Assembly: GCA_034211175.1 (NCBI GenBank) | Contig: JAXHUH010000219.1 | Span: forward strand, 1 to 19,263 | Direction: 5' to 3' | From: JAXHUH01 sp034211175 | GTDB lineage: Bacteria > Actinomycetota > Acidimicrobiia > Acidimicrobiales > CAIXPF01 | DNA: 19,263 nt | In this document: positions 7,055 to 14,237 of the stretch, piece by piece | How the letters are laid out: each line of letters starts with the position of its first letter | Position numbering within the stretch: position 1 is the stretch's first letter | Made by a program: the position numbers and the translations under genes | The notes under the pieces: generated by a model | What the model was told of the DNA's origin: nothing | The model's database searches: none | The model's input: the letters and a program-made list of their open reading frames with translations, nothing else

Positions 7055-7082
7055 ATCGCGCTGCGCTCGACGCAGCAGCGAT
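7055..7082 (+). terminator. Hairpin after the VOC remnant
   Basis: ATCGC-g-CTGCG, loop CTCGA, then CGCAG-ca-GCGAT: two 5-bp stems separated by a small bulge, 18 nt after the remnant's stop. No T-run follows. It may be the original terminator of the broken gene. Confidence 0.35.
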
Positions 7083-7159
7083 GCCGGGATGACACGTCGG
7101 CATGGGCGGCGCTGTCTCTCCGGCAGCCGAGCGCCCAGGAGCCTGTCATCGGGTCCAGG

Positions 7160-7165
7160 TACATT
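7160..7165 (+). promoter_or_regulatory. Leaderless-type -10 element of the second putative toxin-antitoxin pair
   Basis: TACATT followed by 6 nt and ATG 7172, one of the best matches to TANNNT before a start in this window. Confidence 0.55.
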
Positions 7166-7171
7166 GGCGGC

Positions 7172-7390
7172 ATGGAGATCACGCACCAGCAGCGACGTCT
7201 CGCCGATGCCGGTGCCGTGGTGCCGATCGACGACGGCCTCGTCGTCACCTCCCGCCAGCGGATCGAGTTCCTCGAAGCGCAACTGCGTCTCGCACGTGCG
7301 GAGATCGCCGAGCTGAACGGCACCGCCGGCCCGACGGTCCCCCACGAACAGGTTCGCGAGCTGCTCGGCTTCCACACCGAAGCTGGCTGA
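7172..7390 (+). CDS. Small hypothetical protein, putative antitoxin
   Basis: A 72-residue protein I do not recognise. It has QQRRLADAGAVVPIDDGLVV at the start and an amphipathic, charged helix around residues 28-48 (RQRIEFLEAQLRLARAEIAE) that could form a coiled coil. There is no obvious helix-turn-helix. The reading frame is credible: it has a -10 element 6 nt before ATG, G/C-rich third positions and a downstream RelE-like partner 13-50 nt away depending on the partner's start. The antitoxin role is inferred only from that arrangement; the coiled coil would be the toxin-binding or dimerisation part. Confidence 0.6.
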   Translation: MEITHQQRRLADAGAVVPIDDGLVVTSRQRIEFLEAQLRLARAEIAELNGTAGPTVPHEQVRELLGFHTEAG

Positions 7391-7440
7391 CGCGGCCGAT
7401 GCCGTGAACGCTCAGCTGGCGCGACCGTGCGCTGGCCGAG

Positions 7441-7698
7441 ATGATGCGATTCGTCGACGACCCGTCCGGACTGTCCGAGGTCGTCCGAACGGTCGACCAG
7501 CTCGCCGACGACCCCTACCTGCCGCCCCCGTTCGATCAGGACCATCCGGACCGCCCGTCGATCTACCGGATCGTCGACGGCTCCGACCGGAACCATCGGG
7601 TTGTCGACGTCGGTCGATATGGGCTGCTCTATCGGATCAAGCCGGCGGACCGAACGGTTGTCATCGAAGAGGTCACCCGCGATTCGTCATCGGCGTGA
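7441..7698 (+). CDS. RelE/ParE-like toxin with damaged or misframed 5' end
   Basis: From ATG 7441 this is an 85-residue protein with the C-terminal signature of RelE/ParE toxins: PSIYRIVDG, then HRVVDVGRYGLLYRIKPADRTVVIEEVTR, matching the family's YRLRVGDYRVLYEI-type strands. RelE-fold toxins cleave ribosome-bound mRNA or poison gyrase. The same frame continues upstream of ATG 7441 as TLSWRDRALAE, which looks like the missing first strand and helix, but a TGA at 7405-7407 closes it and no start codon is available there. GTG 7404 is one base out of frame: removing a single A from GTGAACG would give a normal N-terminus. So the gene is either inactivated by a 1-bp insertion, truncated at ATG 7441, or affected by an assembly error. 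It pairs with the small gene upstream. Confidence 0.65.
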   Translation: MMRFVDDPSGLSEVVRTVDQLADDPYLPPPFDQDHPDRPSIYRIVDGSDRNHRVVDVGRYGLLYRIKPADRTVVIEEVTRDSSSA

Positions 7699-7722
7699 CC
7701 GAGCGCGTACGCCGGGCAGTAG

Positions 7723-7743
7723 CTGATCAGCCGAAGACGCTGA

Positions 7744-7756
<13 letters not shown>
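7723..7756. repeat. 17-bp perfect tandem duplication at the purU stop codon
   Basis: CTGATCAGCCGAAGACG occurs at 7723-7739 and again at 7740-7756 with no mismatch. The second copy holds the last codons and stop of purU (minus strand); the first is an extra copy just beyond the stop. Each contains the 8-bp palindrome CTGATCAG. It marks the border between the accessory island and the metabolic locus. Confidence 0.9.
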
Positions 7757-8586
<830 letters not shown>

Positions 8587-8632
8587 CGTCCGATCATCCC
8601 AGGTCAACGGCGCACCACATGCGCGCCGGGCC

Positions 8633-10015
8633 TCACATCCCCCCGACGCCGGGGATCCAGTTGGTGCCGGCGAGGGGGACGCGGGCCATGGCCGCGGCCT
8701 CGATCGTGAGGGCGGCGAGGTCCTCGGGCTCGAGGTGGTGGACGCTCGACTTGCCGCACGCCCGGGCCAGGGTCGTGACCTCCATGGTCAGCGCCTTCAG
8801 GTAGTTGGTGAGCCACCGGGCGCCGGTCATCGGGTCGAGCCGGGCCTCCAGCGCCGGGTCCTGGGTGGTCACACCGACCGGGCATGCGCCGGTGTGGCAG
8901 TGGTGGCACGTCCCCGGCGACGCGCCGAGCGCGGCGTAGCCGGCCGAGGCGTCGTGCTCGGCCCCGTCGGCGTCGGTCCACGTCGCCGAGTTGCAGCCGA
9001 GGGCGATCAGCGAAGCGGTACCGATCGAGACGGCGTCGGCGCCGAGCGCCAGCGCCTTGGCCACGTCGGCACCGGTGCGGATCCCGCCCGAGACGATGAG
9101 CTGGACCTCGCGGTGCATGCCGATCTCGCGCAGCGCATCGGCCGCCAACCGAACCGCGGGCAGGGTGGGGATGCCGGCGTGCTCGATGAACACGTCCTGG
9201 GTGGCGCCGGTGCCGCCCTGCATGCCGTCGACCACGACCACGTCGGCCCCGGCGGCGACGGCCAGCTTCACGTCGTAGTCGACTCGGGTGGCGCCGATCT
9301 TCACGTACACCGGCTTCTCCCAGCCGGTCGCCTCGCGCAGCTCCTCGATCTTGATCCGCAGGTCGTCGGGGCCGGTCCAGTCGGGGTGGCGGCACGCGGA
9401 GCGCTGGTCGACCCCGGCGGGCAGGGTCCGCATCGACGCCACCCGCTCGCTCACCTTCTGGCCGAGCAGCATCCCGCCGCCGCCGGGCTTGGCGCCCTGG
9501 CCGATGACAACCTCGATGGCGTCGGCCCTGCGCAGGTCGGCCGGGTCGAACCCGTAGCGGGACGGCAGGCACTGGTAGACGAGGGTCTTCGACGAGTTGC
9601 GCTCCTCGTCGGTCATCCCGCCGTCGCCCGTGGTCGTCGACGTGCCGACCTCGGTCGCGGCCCGGCCGAGCGCCTCCTTGGTGTTGGCCGACAGCGAACC
9701 GAAGCTCATCCCGGCGATCGTGATCGGGATGGCCAGCTCCAGCGGCTGCGACGCGTGCCGGGTACCGAGCACCGTGGTGGTGTCGCACCGCTCCCGGTAA
9801 CCCTCGAGCGGGTAGCGGCTGGCGGAGCCGGTGACGAGGATCAGGTCGTCGAAGTTCGGGACGGCGCGCTTGGCCCCGAAGCCGCGGATCTCGTAGCGGC
9901 CGTGGGTGGCCATGTCCCGGATCTGGCCGATCATCCTCGGCGGGAACGTGGCGGACGACCGCTCGCTGCTCGACCCGCCTGTGCTGTTCGAACCGGTGCT
10001 GTCGGGGGCGTTCAT
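8633..10015 (-). CDS. glxD: FMN-binding glutamate-synthase-like subunit (GlxD / MgsC type)
   Basis: A 460-residue protein equivalent to the FMN/Fe-S synthase domain of glutamate synthase as a separate subunit. Motifs: GMSFGSLS near 102-109, IGQGAKPGGGGMLLGQKV near 171-188, VDGMQGGTGAT, SGGIRTGADVAKALALGAD, and the cysteine cluster CHHCHTGACPVG (Cys370, Cys373, Cys378) matching the 3Fe-4S site of GltB. Relatives are the third subunit of three-part complexes: GlxBCD in rhizobia and MgsABC (N-methylglutamate synthase) in methylamine users. There ammonia or methylamine is added to a 2-oxoglutarate-derived intermediate bound near FMN. It lies 22 nt after glxC, with GGGAG about 12 nt before ATG 10015. 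Whether the product is glutamate, N-methylglutamate or another amine adduct is not decided by sequence. Confidence 0.9.
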   Translation of the reverse strand: MNAPDSTGSNSTGGSSSERSSATFPPRMIGQIRDMATHGRYEIRGFGAKRAVPNFDDLILVTGSASRYPLEGYRERCDTTTVLGTRHASQPLELAIPITIAGMSFGSLSANTKEALGRAATEVGTSTTTGDGGMTDEERNSSKTLVYQCLPSRYGFDPADLRRADAIEVVIGQGAKPGGGGMLLGQKVSERVASMRTLPAGVDQRSACRHPDWTGPDDLRIKIEELREATGWEKPVYVKIGATRVDYDVKLAVAAGADVVVVDGMQGGTGATQDVFIEHAGIPTLPAVRLAADALREIGMHREVQLIVSGGIRTGADVAKALALGADAVSIGTASLIALGCNSATWTDADGAEHDASAGYAALGASPGTCHHCHTGACPVGVTTQDPALEARLDPMTGARWLTNYLKALTMEVTTLARACGKSSVHHLEPEDLAALTIEAAAMARVPLAGTNWIPGVGGM

Positions 10016-10037
10016 CGTGTGCTCGGGCTCCCGGTGC

Positions 10038-10733
10038 TCAGTACTTCTGGTTCTTGAGGGCGTCGAAGTTGTAGAGCGTCCGCGCCGAGGCGACGCGGGT
10101 GACGTTCTCCGGATCGACGTGGGCGAACGCCGGCCCGCCCCGGTCGACGAGGGCCCGCACCGTGGCGACGTCGTCGTCGGTCAGGTCCTCGACCCGGGCG
10201 TCGGCGCCGAGGGAGGAGACCTGCCCGCCGACGTAGACGACCGCCTCGTAGAGCGAATCGCCGAGGTCGTGCCCGGCGTCGCCGCCGACGAGGAGCGTGC
10301 CGGCCTGGGCCATGAACGCCGAGGCGTGGCCGACGTCGCCGGCGACGAGGACGGTCCCGCCCTTGAGCGAGATGGCGGCCCGCGACGACGCATCGCCCTC
10401 GACGACCACGAACCCGCCGTGTGCCGATGAACCGGTGGACTCGCTGGCGTTGCCCCGCACCCGAACCTCGCCGCCCATCAGGTTCTCGCCGACCCCCCAG
10501 CCGGCGAACCCGTCGACCGTCACCGTCGGCCCGCCGTCGGTACCGCCGCACAGGCCGCCGACGTAGTAGCCAACGTTGCCCTCGATGCGGACGTCGACAC
10601 CCTCGACGAGCCCGACGGCGAGGTTGTGCTCGCCGATGACGTCGACCAGTTCGAAGGTGGAGCCGGCCGGCGCCCGACGCAGCTCCTCGTTGACCTTGCG
10701 GACGCCGAGGCTGGCGACCGACAGCGTCGTCAT
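10038..10733 (-). CDS. glxC: GXGXG-domain glutamate-synthase-like subunit (GlxC / MgsB type)
   Basis: A 231-residue protein corresponding to the C-terminal right-handed beta-helix domain of glutamate synthase. The glycine ladder is visible: DGFAGWGVGENLMGGEVRVRG, GGFVVVEGDA, LKGGTVLVAGDVGH and AGTLLVGGDAGHDLGDS. In full-length GltB this domain is structural and couples the amidotransferase and synthase sites; here it is a separate subunit between GlxB and GlxD. The start ATG 10733 overlaps the glxB stop as ATGA, so the two are translationally coupled; the frame is open further upstream only because it overlaps glxB. The neighbours make the assignment firm. Confidence 0.9.
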   Translation of the reverse strand: MTTLSVASLGVRKVNEELRRAPAGSTFELVDVIGEHNLAVGLVEGVDVRIEGNVGYYVGGLCGGTDGGPTVTVDGFAGWGVGENLMGGEVRVRGNASESTGSSAHGGFVVVEGDASSRAAISLKGGTVLVAGDVGHASAFMAQAGTLLVGGDAGHDLGDSLYEAVVYVGGQVSSLGADARVEDLTDDDVATVRALVDRGGPAFAHVDPENVTRVASARTLYNFDALKNQKY

Positions 10734-11647
10734 CGTGCCCACCGGTAGACCTCCTCGGGCATCGGCTCCCACACGGACGCCTTCTCGATCTCGGGCAGCC
10801 CGCTGAGGGCGTGGTACTCGCTGGCCACGGCGACGTAGCGGTCGGTCTCGGCGATCACCGCCGGCTTGCAGGCGAAGGCGTCGCGCACGACGGCGAACTC
10901 GTCGGCGGTGCCGACGGCGAGGGTGAAGAACCCGTCCATCCGGTCGAGCACCCCTCCGAGGGCGCCGGCGAGGTCGTCACCGGCGGCGAGGCGGGTGGCG
11001 ATGAGGCGGGCGGCGACCTCGGAGTCGTTGTCGGTGTCGAACCGGACCCCGTCGGCGGCCAGGTCGCGGCGCACGGTGGCGTAGTTGGAGAACGAGCCGT
11101 TGTGCACGAGCGCGAGGTCGTCGGCGGGGCAGAACGGGTGGGAGTGGGCGGTGGTCACGGCCGATTCGGTGGCCATGCGGGTGTGGCCGAGGCCCTGGTG
11201 GGCGGCCCGGTCGGCGACGGGATAGGCGTCGACGAGGCGCCGGGCGATGCCGGTGTGCTTGAACACCTCGATCGCCGAGCCGAAGCCGATGGCGACCACG
11301 TCGGGGGCGATCTCCCGGACGGCGGCGGCCATGACCTCGCCGTCGGCCTCGGCGCTCAGCACGGCGGCGTCGCCATGGTCGGCTGCGGTGACCGAGCCCC
11401 CGACGACGGACTCGACCTCGGTGGCCAGCGCCGACCAGTCGGGCGGCTCGGCGCCACGGTCGGCGGCCGACGAGGCGAGCAGGCTCAGGCGGGAGCGCCC
11501 GACCCCGGCACCGGGAGCCGACCACAGCGCCAGGCCGGCGGAGTCCGGCCCCCGGGAGGTCATCCCGACCAGCATCTCGCTGAGGTGCCGGGCGAGGGAG
11601 GGTTCGAACGAGGGGTCACGGGCGAAGAGACCGACGATGCCGCACAT
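10730..11647 (-). CDS. glxB: Class II (Ntn) glutamine amidotransferase-like subunit (GlxB / MgsA type)
   Basis: A 305-residue N-terminal-nucleophile amidotransferase subunit. The protein begins MCGIVGLFA, so removal of Met exposes the catalytic Cys. Other marks: MTSRGPDSAG, GHTRMATES at 154-162 (the glutamine-binding Arg loop), a His-Pro-Phe after it, HNGSFSNY at 182-189 (oxyanion Asn-Gly) and DTDNDSEV. In a GltB-like complex this part releases ammonia from glutamine; in N-methylglutamate synthase relatives an amine is the other substrate and the site may be adapted. First gene of glxB-glxC-glxD-purU. ATG 11647 is fixed by the Met-Cys start and by TAGGGT 8 nt upstream; the open frame beyond it is an overlap with the divergent regulator. 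Confidence 0.9.
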   Translation of the reverse strand: MCGIVGLFARDPSFEPSLARHLSEMLVGMTSRGPDSAGLALWSAPGAGVGRSRLSLLASSAADRGAEPPDWSALATEVESVVGGSVTAADHGDAAVLSAEADGEVMAAAVREIAPDVVAIGFGSAIEVFKHTGIARRLVDAYPVADRAAHQGLGHTRMATESAVTTAHSHPFCPADDLALVHNGSFSNYATVRRDLAADGVRFDTDNDSEVAARLIATRLAAGDDLAGALGGVLDRMDGFFTLAVGTADEFAVVRDAFACKPAVIAETDRYVAVASEYHALSGLPEIEKASVWEPMPEEVYRWAR

Positions 11648-11655
11648 CGGCCGCG

Positions 11656-11661
11656 ACCCTA
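11656..11661 (-). promoter_or_regulatory. Leaderless-type -10 element of the glxBCD-purU operon
   Basis: On the minus strand TAGGGT is followed by 8 nt and the ATG of glxB at 11647. It lies within the control region divergent from the XRE-cupin gene. Confidence 0.5.
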
Positions 11662-11670
11662 GCGCGAGAG

Positions 11671-11705
11671 TTGCACCCAGTTCTACTATGTTTCCCGTGA
11701 TGCAA
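11671..11705. promoter_or_regulatory. AT-richer divergent control region with TTGCA...TGCAA inverted repeat
   Basis: TTGCA at 11671-11675 and TGCAA at 11701-11705 form an inverted repeat around a 25-bp centre that includes TTCTACTATG, markedly less GC-rich than its surroundings. The flanks also read as a loose direct repeat, TGCACCC and TGCAACCC. It lies about 10 bp upstream of the glxB -10 and about 55 bp upstream of the regulator's -10. This is the natural place for the XRE-cupin protein to bind and control both transcripts; binding is inferred. Confidence 0.45.
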
Positions 11706-11726
11706 CCCTGGGGCTCGGGCCGGTGA
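11700..11726 (+). other. Eight-codon mini-ORF overlapping a GTG in the regulator frame
   Basis: ATG 11700 encodes MQPWGSGR and ends at TGA 11724-11726. That stop overlaps GTG 11723, which is in frame with the XRE-cupin gene 51 nt before its preferred ATG. TACTAT (11684-11689) lies 10 nt before ATG 11700 and could serve as a promoter. This may be a leader peptide coupled to a longer regulator form, or chance. Low confidence. Confidence 0.2.
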
Positions 11727-11760
11727 CCGAACGAGCGCCGTCCGGCGCGCCGTCGGCCGG

Positions 11761-11766
11761 TACCGT
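11761..11766 (+). promoter_or_regulatory. Leaderless-type -10 element of the XRE-cupin regulator
   Basis: TACCGT, then 7 nt, then ATG 11774. This favours ATG 11774 over GTG 11723 as the main start. Confidence 0.5.
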
Positions 11767-11773
11767 CGGCCCG

Positions 11774-12376
11774 ATGCCGGCGACGGGTCCCGACGACGAG
11801 CACGACCTCGAAGCGGCGATCGGCTCGGTGATCGCCAACCGGGTGCGCGGCAGCCGGCTCGACCGCAACCTGACCGTCGCCCAGCTCGCCGAGCGGACCG
11901 AGATCTCGAAGGGGATGATCTCGAAGATCGAGAACGCCCAGGCGTCGCCGTCGCTGTCGACCCTGGCCCGCCTGGCCATGGCGCTCGACGTGCCGGTCAC
12001 CTCGTTCTTCCGGGGCCTCGACGAGGAGCGCGAGGCCGTGTTCGTCGCGGCCGGGCAGGGCGCGGAGATCGTCGGCGCCGGCACCCAGGTCGGGCACCGC
12101 TACGAGCTGCTCGGCGTGCTCCGAGGCCCGACGAAGCGGGCCGAGCCGGTGCTGATCACCCTCACCGAGCGCTCCGAGGTGTTCCCGCTGTTCCAGCACC
12201 CGGGCGTGGAGATCCTCCACATGCTCGAGGGGACGATGGAGTACGGCTACGGCAGCCAGCGCTACGTGATGCGCCCGGGTGACACGCTCCAGTTCGACGG
12301 CGAGACGACCCACGGGCCGACCCGGCTCGACGACCTGCCCATCCGGTTCCTGTCGATCAAGGTGTTCCCCACATGA
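11774..12376 (+). CDS. XRE-family transcriptional regulator with C-terminal cupin sensor
   Basis: A 200-residue regulator. The N-terminal helix-turn-helix (about 21-78) reads RNLTVAQLAERTEISKGMISKIEN..SPSLSTLARLAMALDVPVTSFF, the classic XRE/Cro signature. The C-terminal cupin_2 barrel (about 125-197) has HPGVEILHMLEGTMEYGYG and MRPGDTLQFDGETTHGPTRL, expected to bind a small effector or metal. Proteins of this build commonly control amine, glycine-betaine or polyamine catabolism next to their genes. Here it lies divergent from glxBCD-purU and directly upstream of a sarcosine-oxidase-type gene, so it is the likely local switch. ATG 11774 is chosen from its -10 element; GTG 11723 would add 17 low-complexity residues. 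Confidence 0.9.
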   Translation: MPATGPDDEHDLEAAIGSVIANRVRGSRLDRNLTVAQLAERTEISKGMISKIENAQASPSLSTLARLAMALDVPVTSFFRGLDEEREAVFVAAGQGAEIVGAGTQVGHRYELLGVLRGPTKRAEPVLITLTERSEVFPLFQHPGVEILHMLEGTMEYGYGSQRYVMRPGDTLQFDGETTHGPTRLDDLPIRFLSIKVFPT

Positions 12377-12531
12377 CCCACCACCGCCCCACCGAGTCCG
12401 GGACCGGGCCTGCGATGACCTCGGCCGGCCCGTCGTCGGTGGCCTCGTCGACCTCGACGCCCTCTACGCCCTCGACAACACCGCGGCGATCGGGTGGGTC
12501 GCGATGACCGCCCGAGCGCACCGACGTCGTC
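12377..12531 (+). other. Coding-like stretch without a start between the regulator and the oxidase
   Basis: No gene can be called in these 155 bases, yet they are not empty. One frame (in phase with ATG 12504) has almost only G/C third positions and reads DDLGRPVVGGLVDLDALYAL followed by DNTAAIGWVAM, but has no start codon. Another frame starts at ATG 12373, overlapping the regulator stop as ATGA, gives a Ser/Thr/Pro-rich 44-residue peptide and stops at TGA 12505; that frame then continues into the oxidase. A single-base change near 12504-12515 would join ATG 12504 to the oxidase. Confidence 0.4.
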
Positions 12532-13602
12532 GTGGTCGGCGCCGGCGCCGCCGGGTCGGCCGCCGCGTGGTGGCTCGCCCGCCGGGGTCGGGCGGTCACA
12601 CTGCTCGAGCAGTTCGGCCCCCGCCACGACCGGGGCAGCTCCCATGGCCGCTCCCGCATCTTCCGACTCGCCTACCCCGACCCCGACGACGTCCGCCGCT
12701 GCGTCGAGGCGAAGCGGCTGTGGGACGAGCTCGAGGACGACTGCGGCGAGACGCTGCGGGAGACGCCCGGGGCACTCGACCACGGCGACGACGCGGTGGT
12801 CGCCGCCATCGCCGCCGCGCTGGCCGAGGTCGGCGCACCCCACACGCTGATGACGGCGGAGGAGGCCGGCGAGCGCTACCCGTTCCTGCGCTTCGACGGC
12901 GACGTGCTGCTCCACCCCGACGGCGGCCGCACCGACGCCGAGGCCACGGTCGCCGCGTGCGTGCGCCGGGCCGGTGAGCTCGGCGCCGACGTCCGCTACG
13001 ACACCCCGGTGCGTGCGCTGCGGATGGTGGGCGACGGGGTCGAGGTCGACACCGACGACGGTACGATCCGGGCCGGGCTCGCCGTGGTCGCCGCCGGGGC
13101 GTGGACGGCGCCGCTGCTCGGCGGGCTCGTCGACCTGCCGCCGCTGACCGTGACCCAGGAGCAGTACGTGCACGTCCGGCCCCACGAACCGGTGCCCGCG
13201 TGGCCGAGCACGATCCACCGGGCCGAGCCCCACCTCTACAACCTGCTCACGCCGGGCGAGGGCATCAAGATCGGCATCCACACCGGCGGCAAGGTGGTCG
13301 ACCCCGACACCCGGGACGGCGTCGCCGACCCTGGCGCGGTCGCCCAGATGGTGGCCCACGTCGCCGACTGGATCCCCGGCGCCGACGCGTCGACCGCCGT
13401 GGCGGGCACGTGCCTGTACACGTCGACGCCGAGCGAGCGGTTCCTGATCGACCGGCTGGGCCCGCTCGTGGTGTCGTCGGCGTGCTCGGGCACGGGCTTC
13501 AAGTTCACCCCGCTGATCGGCCGGATCCTGGCCGACCTCGTCGACGACCCCGACGCCGCCCCCTCCCGCTTCCGCATCACGGAGCACACCCACCGGGTGT
13601 GA
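12532..13602 (+). CDS. Monomeric sarcosine oxidase / N-methyl amino acid oxidase-type flavoprotein
   Basis: FAD-dependent amine oxidase of the MSOX/MTOX family (DAO superfamily): oxidises an N-methyl amino acid with O2 to amino acid, formaldehyde and H2O2. From GTG 12532 it has 356 residues: VGAGAAGSAAAWWLA (dinucleotide fold), SSHGRSRIFRLAY (the substrate and flavin-contacting Arg region), GIKIGIHTGGKVVDPDT with Lys246 matching the O2-activating Lys265 of Bacillus MSOX, CLYTSTPSERFLID with Cys294 matching the covalent-flavin Cys315, and SGTGFKFTPLIGRIL. The key residues are therefore intact. The start is a problem: the first beta strand should read RTDVVVVGAG, and those codons are present upstream, but the only in-frame start is GTG 12532. 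Dropping one base after ATG 12504 would give a normal start MTPERTDVVVVGAG. The upstream regulator and glx operon suggest an N-methylglutamate or sarcosine substrate; this is inference. Confidence 0.82.
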   Translation: MVGAGAAGSAAAWWLARRGRAVTLLEQFGPRHDRGSSHGRSRIFRLAYPDPDDVRRCVEAKRLWDELEDDCGETLRETPGALDHGDDAVVAAIAAALAEVGAPHTLMTAEEAGERYPFLRFDGDVLLHPDGGRTDAEATVAACVRRAGELGADVRYDTPVRALRMVGDGVEVDTDDGTIRAGLAVVAAGAWTAPLLGGLVDLPPLTVTQEQYVHVRPHEPVPAWPSTIHRAEPHLYNLLTPGEGIKIGIHTGGKVVDPDTRDGVADPGAVAQMVAHVADWIPGADASTAVAGTCLYTSTPSERFLIDRLGPLVVSSACSGTGFKFTPLIGRILADLVDDPDAAPSRFRITEHTHRV

Positions 13603-13658
13603 GCTCGACGACCACGGGCCGCGCCGGAAATCGGCGGGCGGGAGGCGCGCACGGCTGG

Positions 13659-13664
13659 GATGCT
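13659..13664 (+). promoter_or_regulatory. Weak leaderless-type -10 element of the GNAT gene
   Basis: GATGCT with 6 nt to ATG 13671; it matches TANNNT except for the first base. The same deviation is seen before purU (GATGAT) and the right-edge kinase gene (GACAAT). Confidence 0.35.
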
Positions 13665-13670
13665 GCGGCG

Positions 13671-14156
13671 ATGGACGACGTCGACGTACGCGTGTTCGGA
13701 GCGGACGACACCGAGGCCGTCGTGGCGTTGTCGCTCGAGGCGTGGGCGCCGGTGTTCGCGTCGTTGCGGGAGGCGCTCGGTCCGCGGCTCTTCGAGCTCA
13801 TGCACACCGACTGGCGGGCCGACCAGCGCAAGGCGGTCGAGGAGGTCCTGGCCGACGACGAGGTCCGCACCTGGGTCGCGGTGATCGACGACCGGCCCGT
13901 CGGCTTCACCTCGGTGAAGCTCGACGACGACAGCCGCATGGGCGAGCTCTACATGATCGCCGTCGACCCGTCGGCCCAGAACCGGGGCATCGGCACGATG
14001 CTCACCCGCTGGTCGGAGGCCCGCATGGCCGAGGCGGGGATGACGCTGGCGATGATCGACACCGGCGGCGACCCTGGCCACGCCCCCGCCCGCCGTGCGT
14101 ACGAGAAGGCCGGCTTCACGCTCCTGCCGATCGCCCGCTACTTCAAGGCCCTCTGA
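13671..14156 (+). CDS. GNAT family N-acetyltransferase
   Basis: A 161-residue single-domain acetyl-CoA N-acetyltransferase. The fold is readable: DVDVRVFGADDTEAVVAL, WVAVIDDRPVGFTSVKL (strands 2-4), GELYMIAVDPSAQNRGIGTML with the CoA pyrophosphate loop QNRGIG at 103-108, and ARRAYEKAGFTLLPIARYFKAL at the end. Length and motif spacing are normal. It begins 68 nt after the oxidase stop with a weak promoter-like element of its own, so it need not belong to the oxidase operon. Substrate unknown; the generic form gives no hint between small molecules and proteins. Confidence 0.87.
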   Translation: MDDVDVRVFGADDTEAVVALSLEAWAPVFASLREALGPRLFELMHTDWRADQRKAVEEVLADDEVRTWVAVIDDRPVGFTSVKLDDDSRMGELYMIAVDPSAQNRGIGTMLTRWSEARMAEAGMTLAMIDTGGDPGHAPARRAYEKAGFTLLPIARYFKAL

Positions 14157-14189
14157 TCCGGCACCGGCACGACCCCTGCCCCTCGGTCT

Positions 14190-14204
14190 GCCCCGGTCGG
14201 GGGC
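14190..14204. terminator. Short GC hairpin between convergent genes
   Basis: GCCCC (14190-14194) and GGGGC (14200-14204) flank the 5-nt loop GGTCG between the stops of the GNAT gene (14156) and the alcohol dehydrogenase (14238). Five base pairs and no T-run; plausible but weak. Confidence 0.3.
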
Positions 14205-14237
14205 TGCACGATGGTGGAGGTGCGTGCGGCGAACCCG

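Noticed and set aside
7037..7171. A gene between the VOC remnant and the second toxin-antitoxin pair
   Set aside because: Short frames here lack a promoter-spaced start and coding-like third positions; only a hairpin and the promoter at 7160 are supportable.
11723..12376. GTG 11723 as the main start of the XRE-cupin regulator
   Set aside because: It adds 17 low-complexity residues, and ATG 11774 has a -10 element at the spacing used by neighbours; kept only as a possible alternative form.
12373..13602. TGA 12505 as selenocysteine or readthrough joining ATG 12373 to the oxidase
   Set aside because: The 44 codons before the TGA have poor G/C third-position bias and a Ser/Thr/Pro-rich product unlike any oxidase N-terminus; no SECIS-like structure was recognised. 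A one-base frame problem explains the data better.
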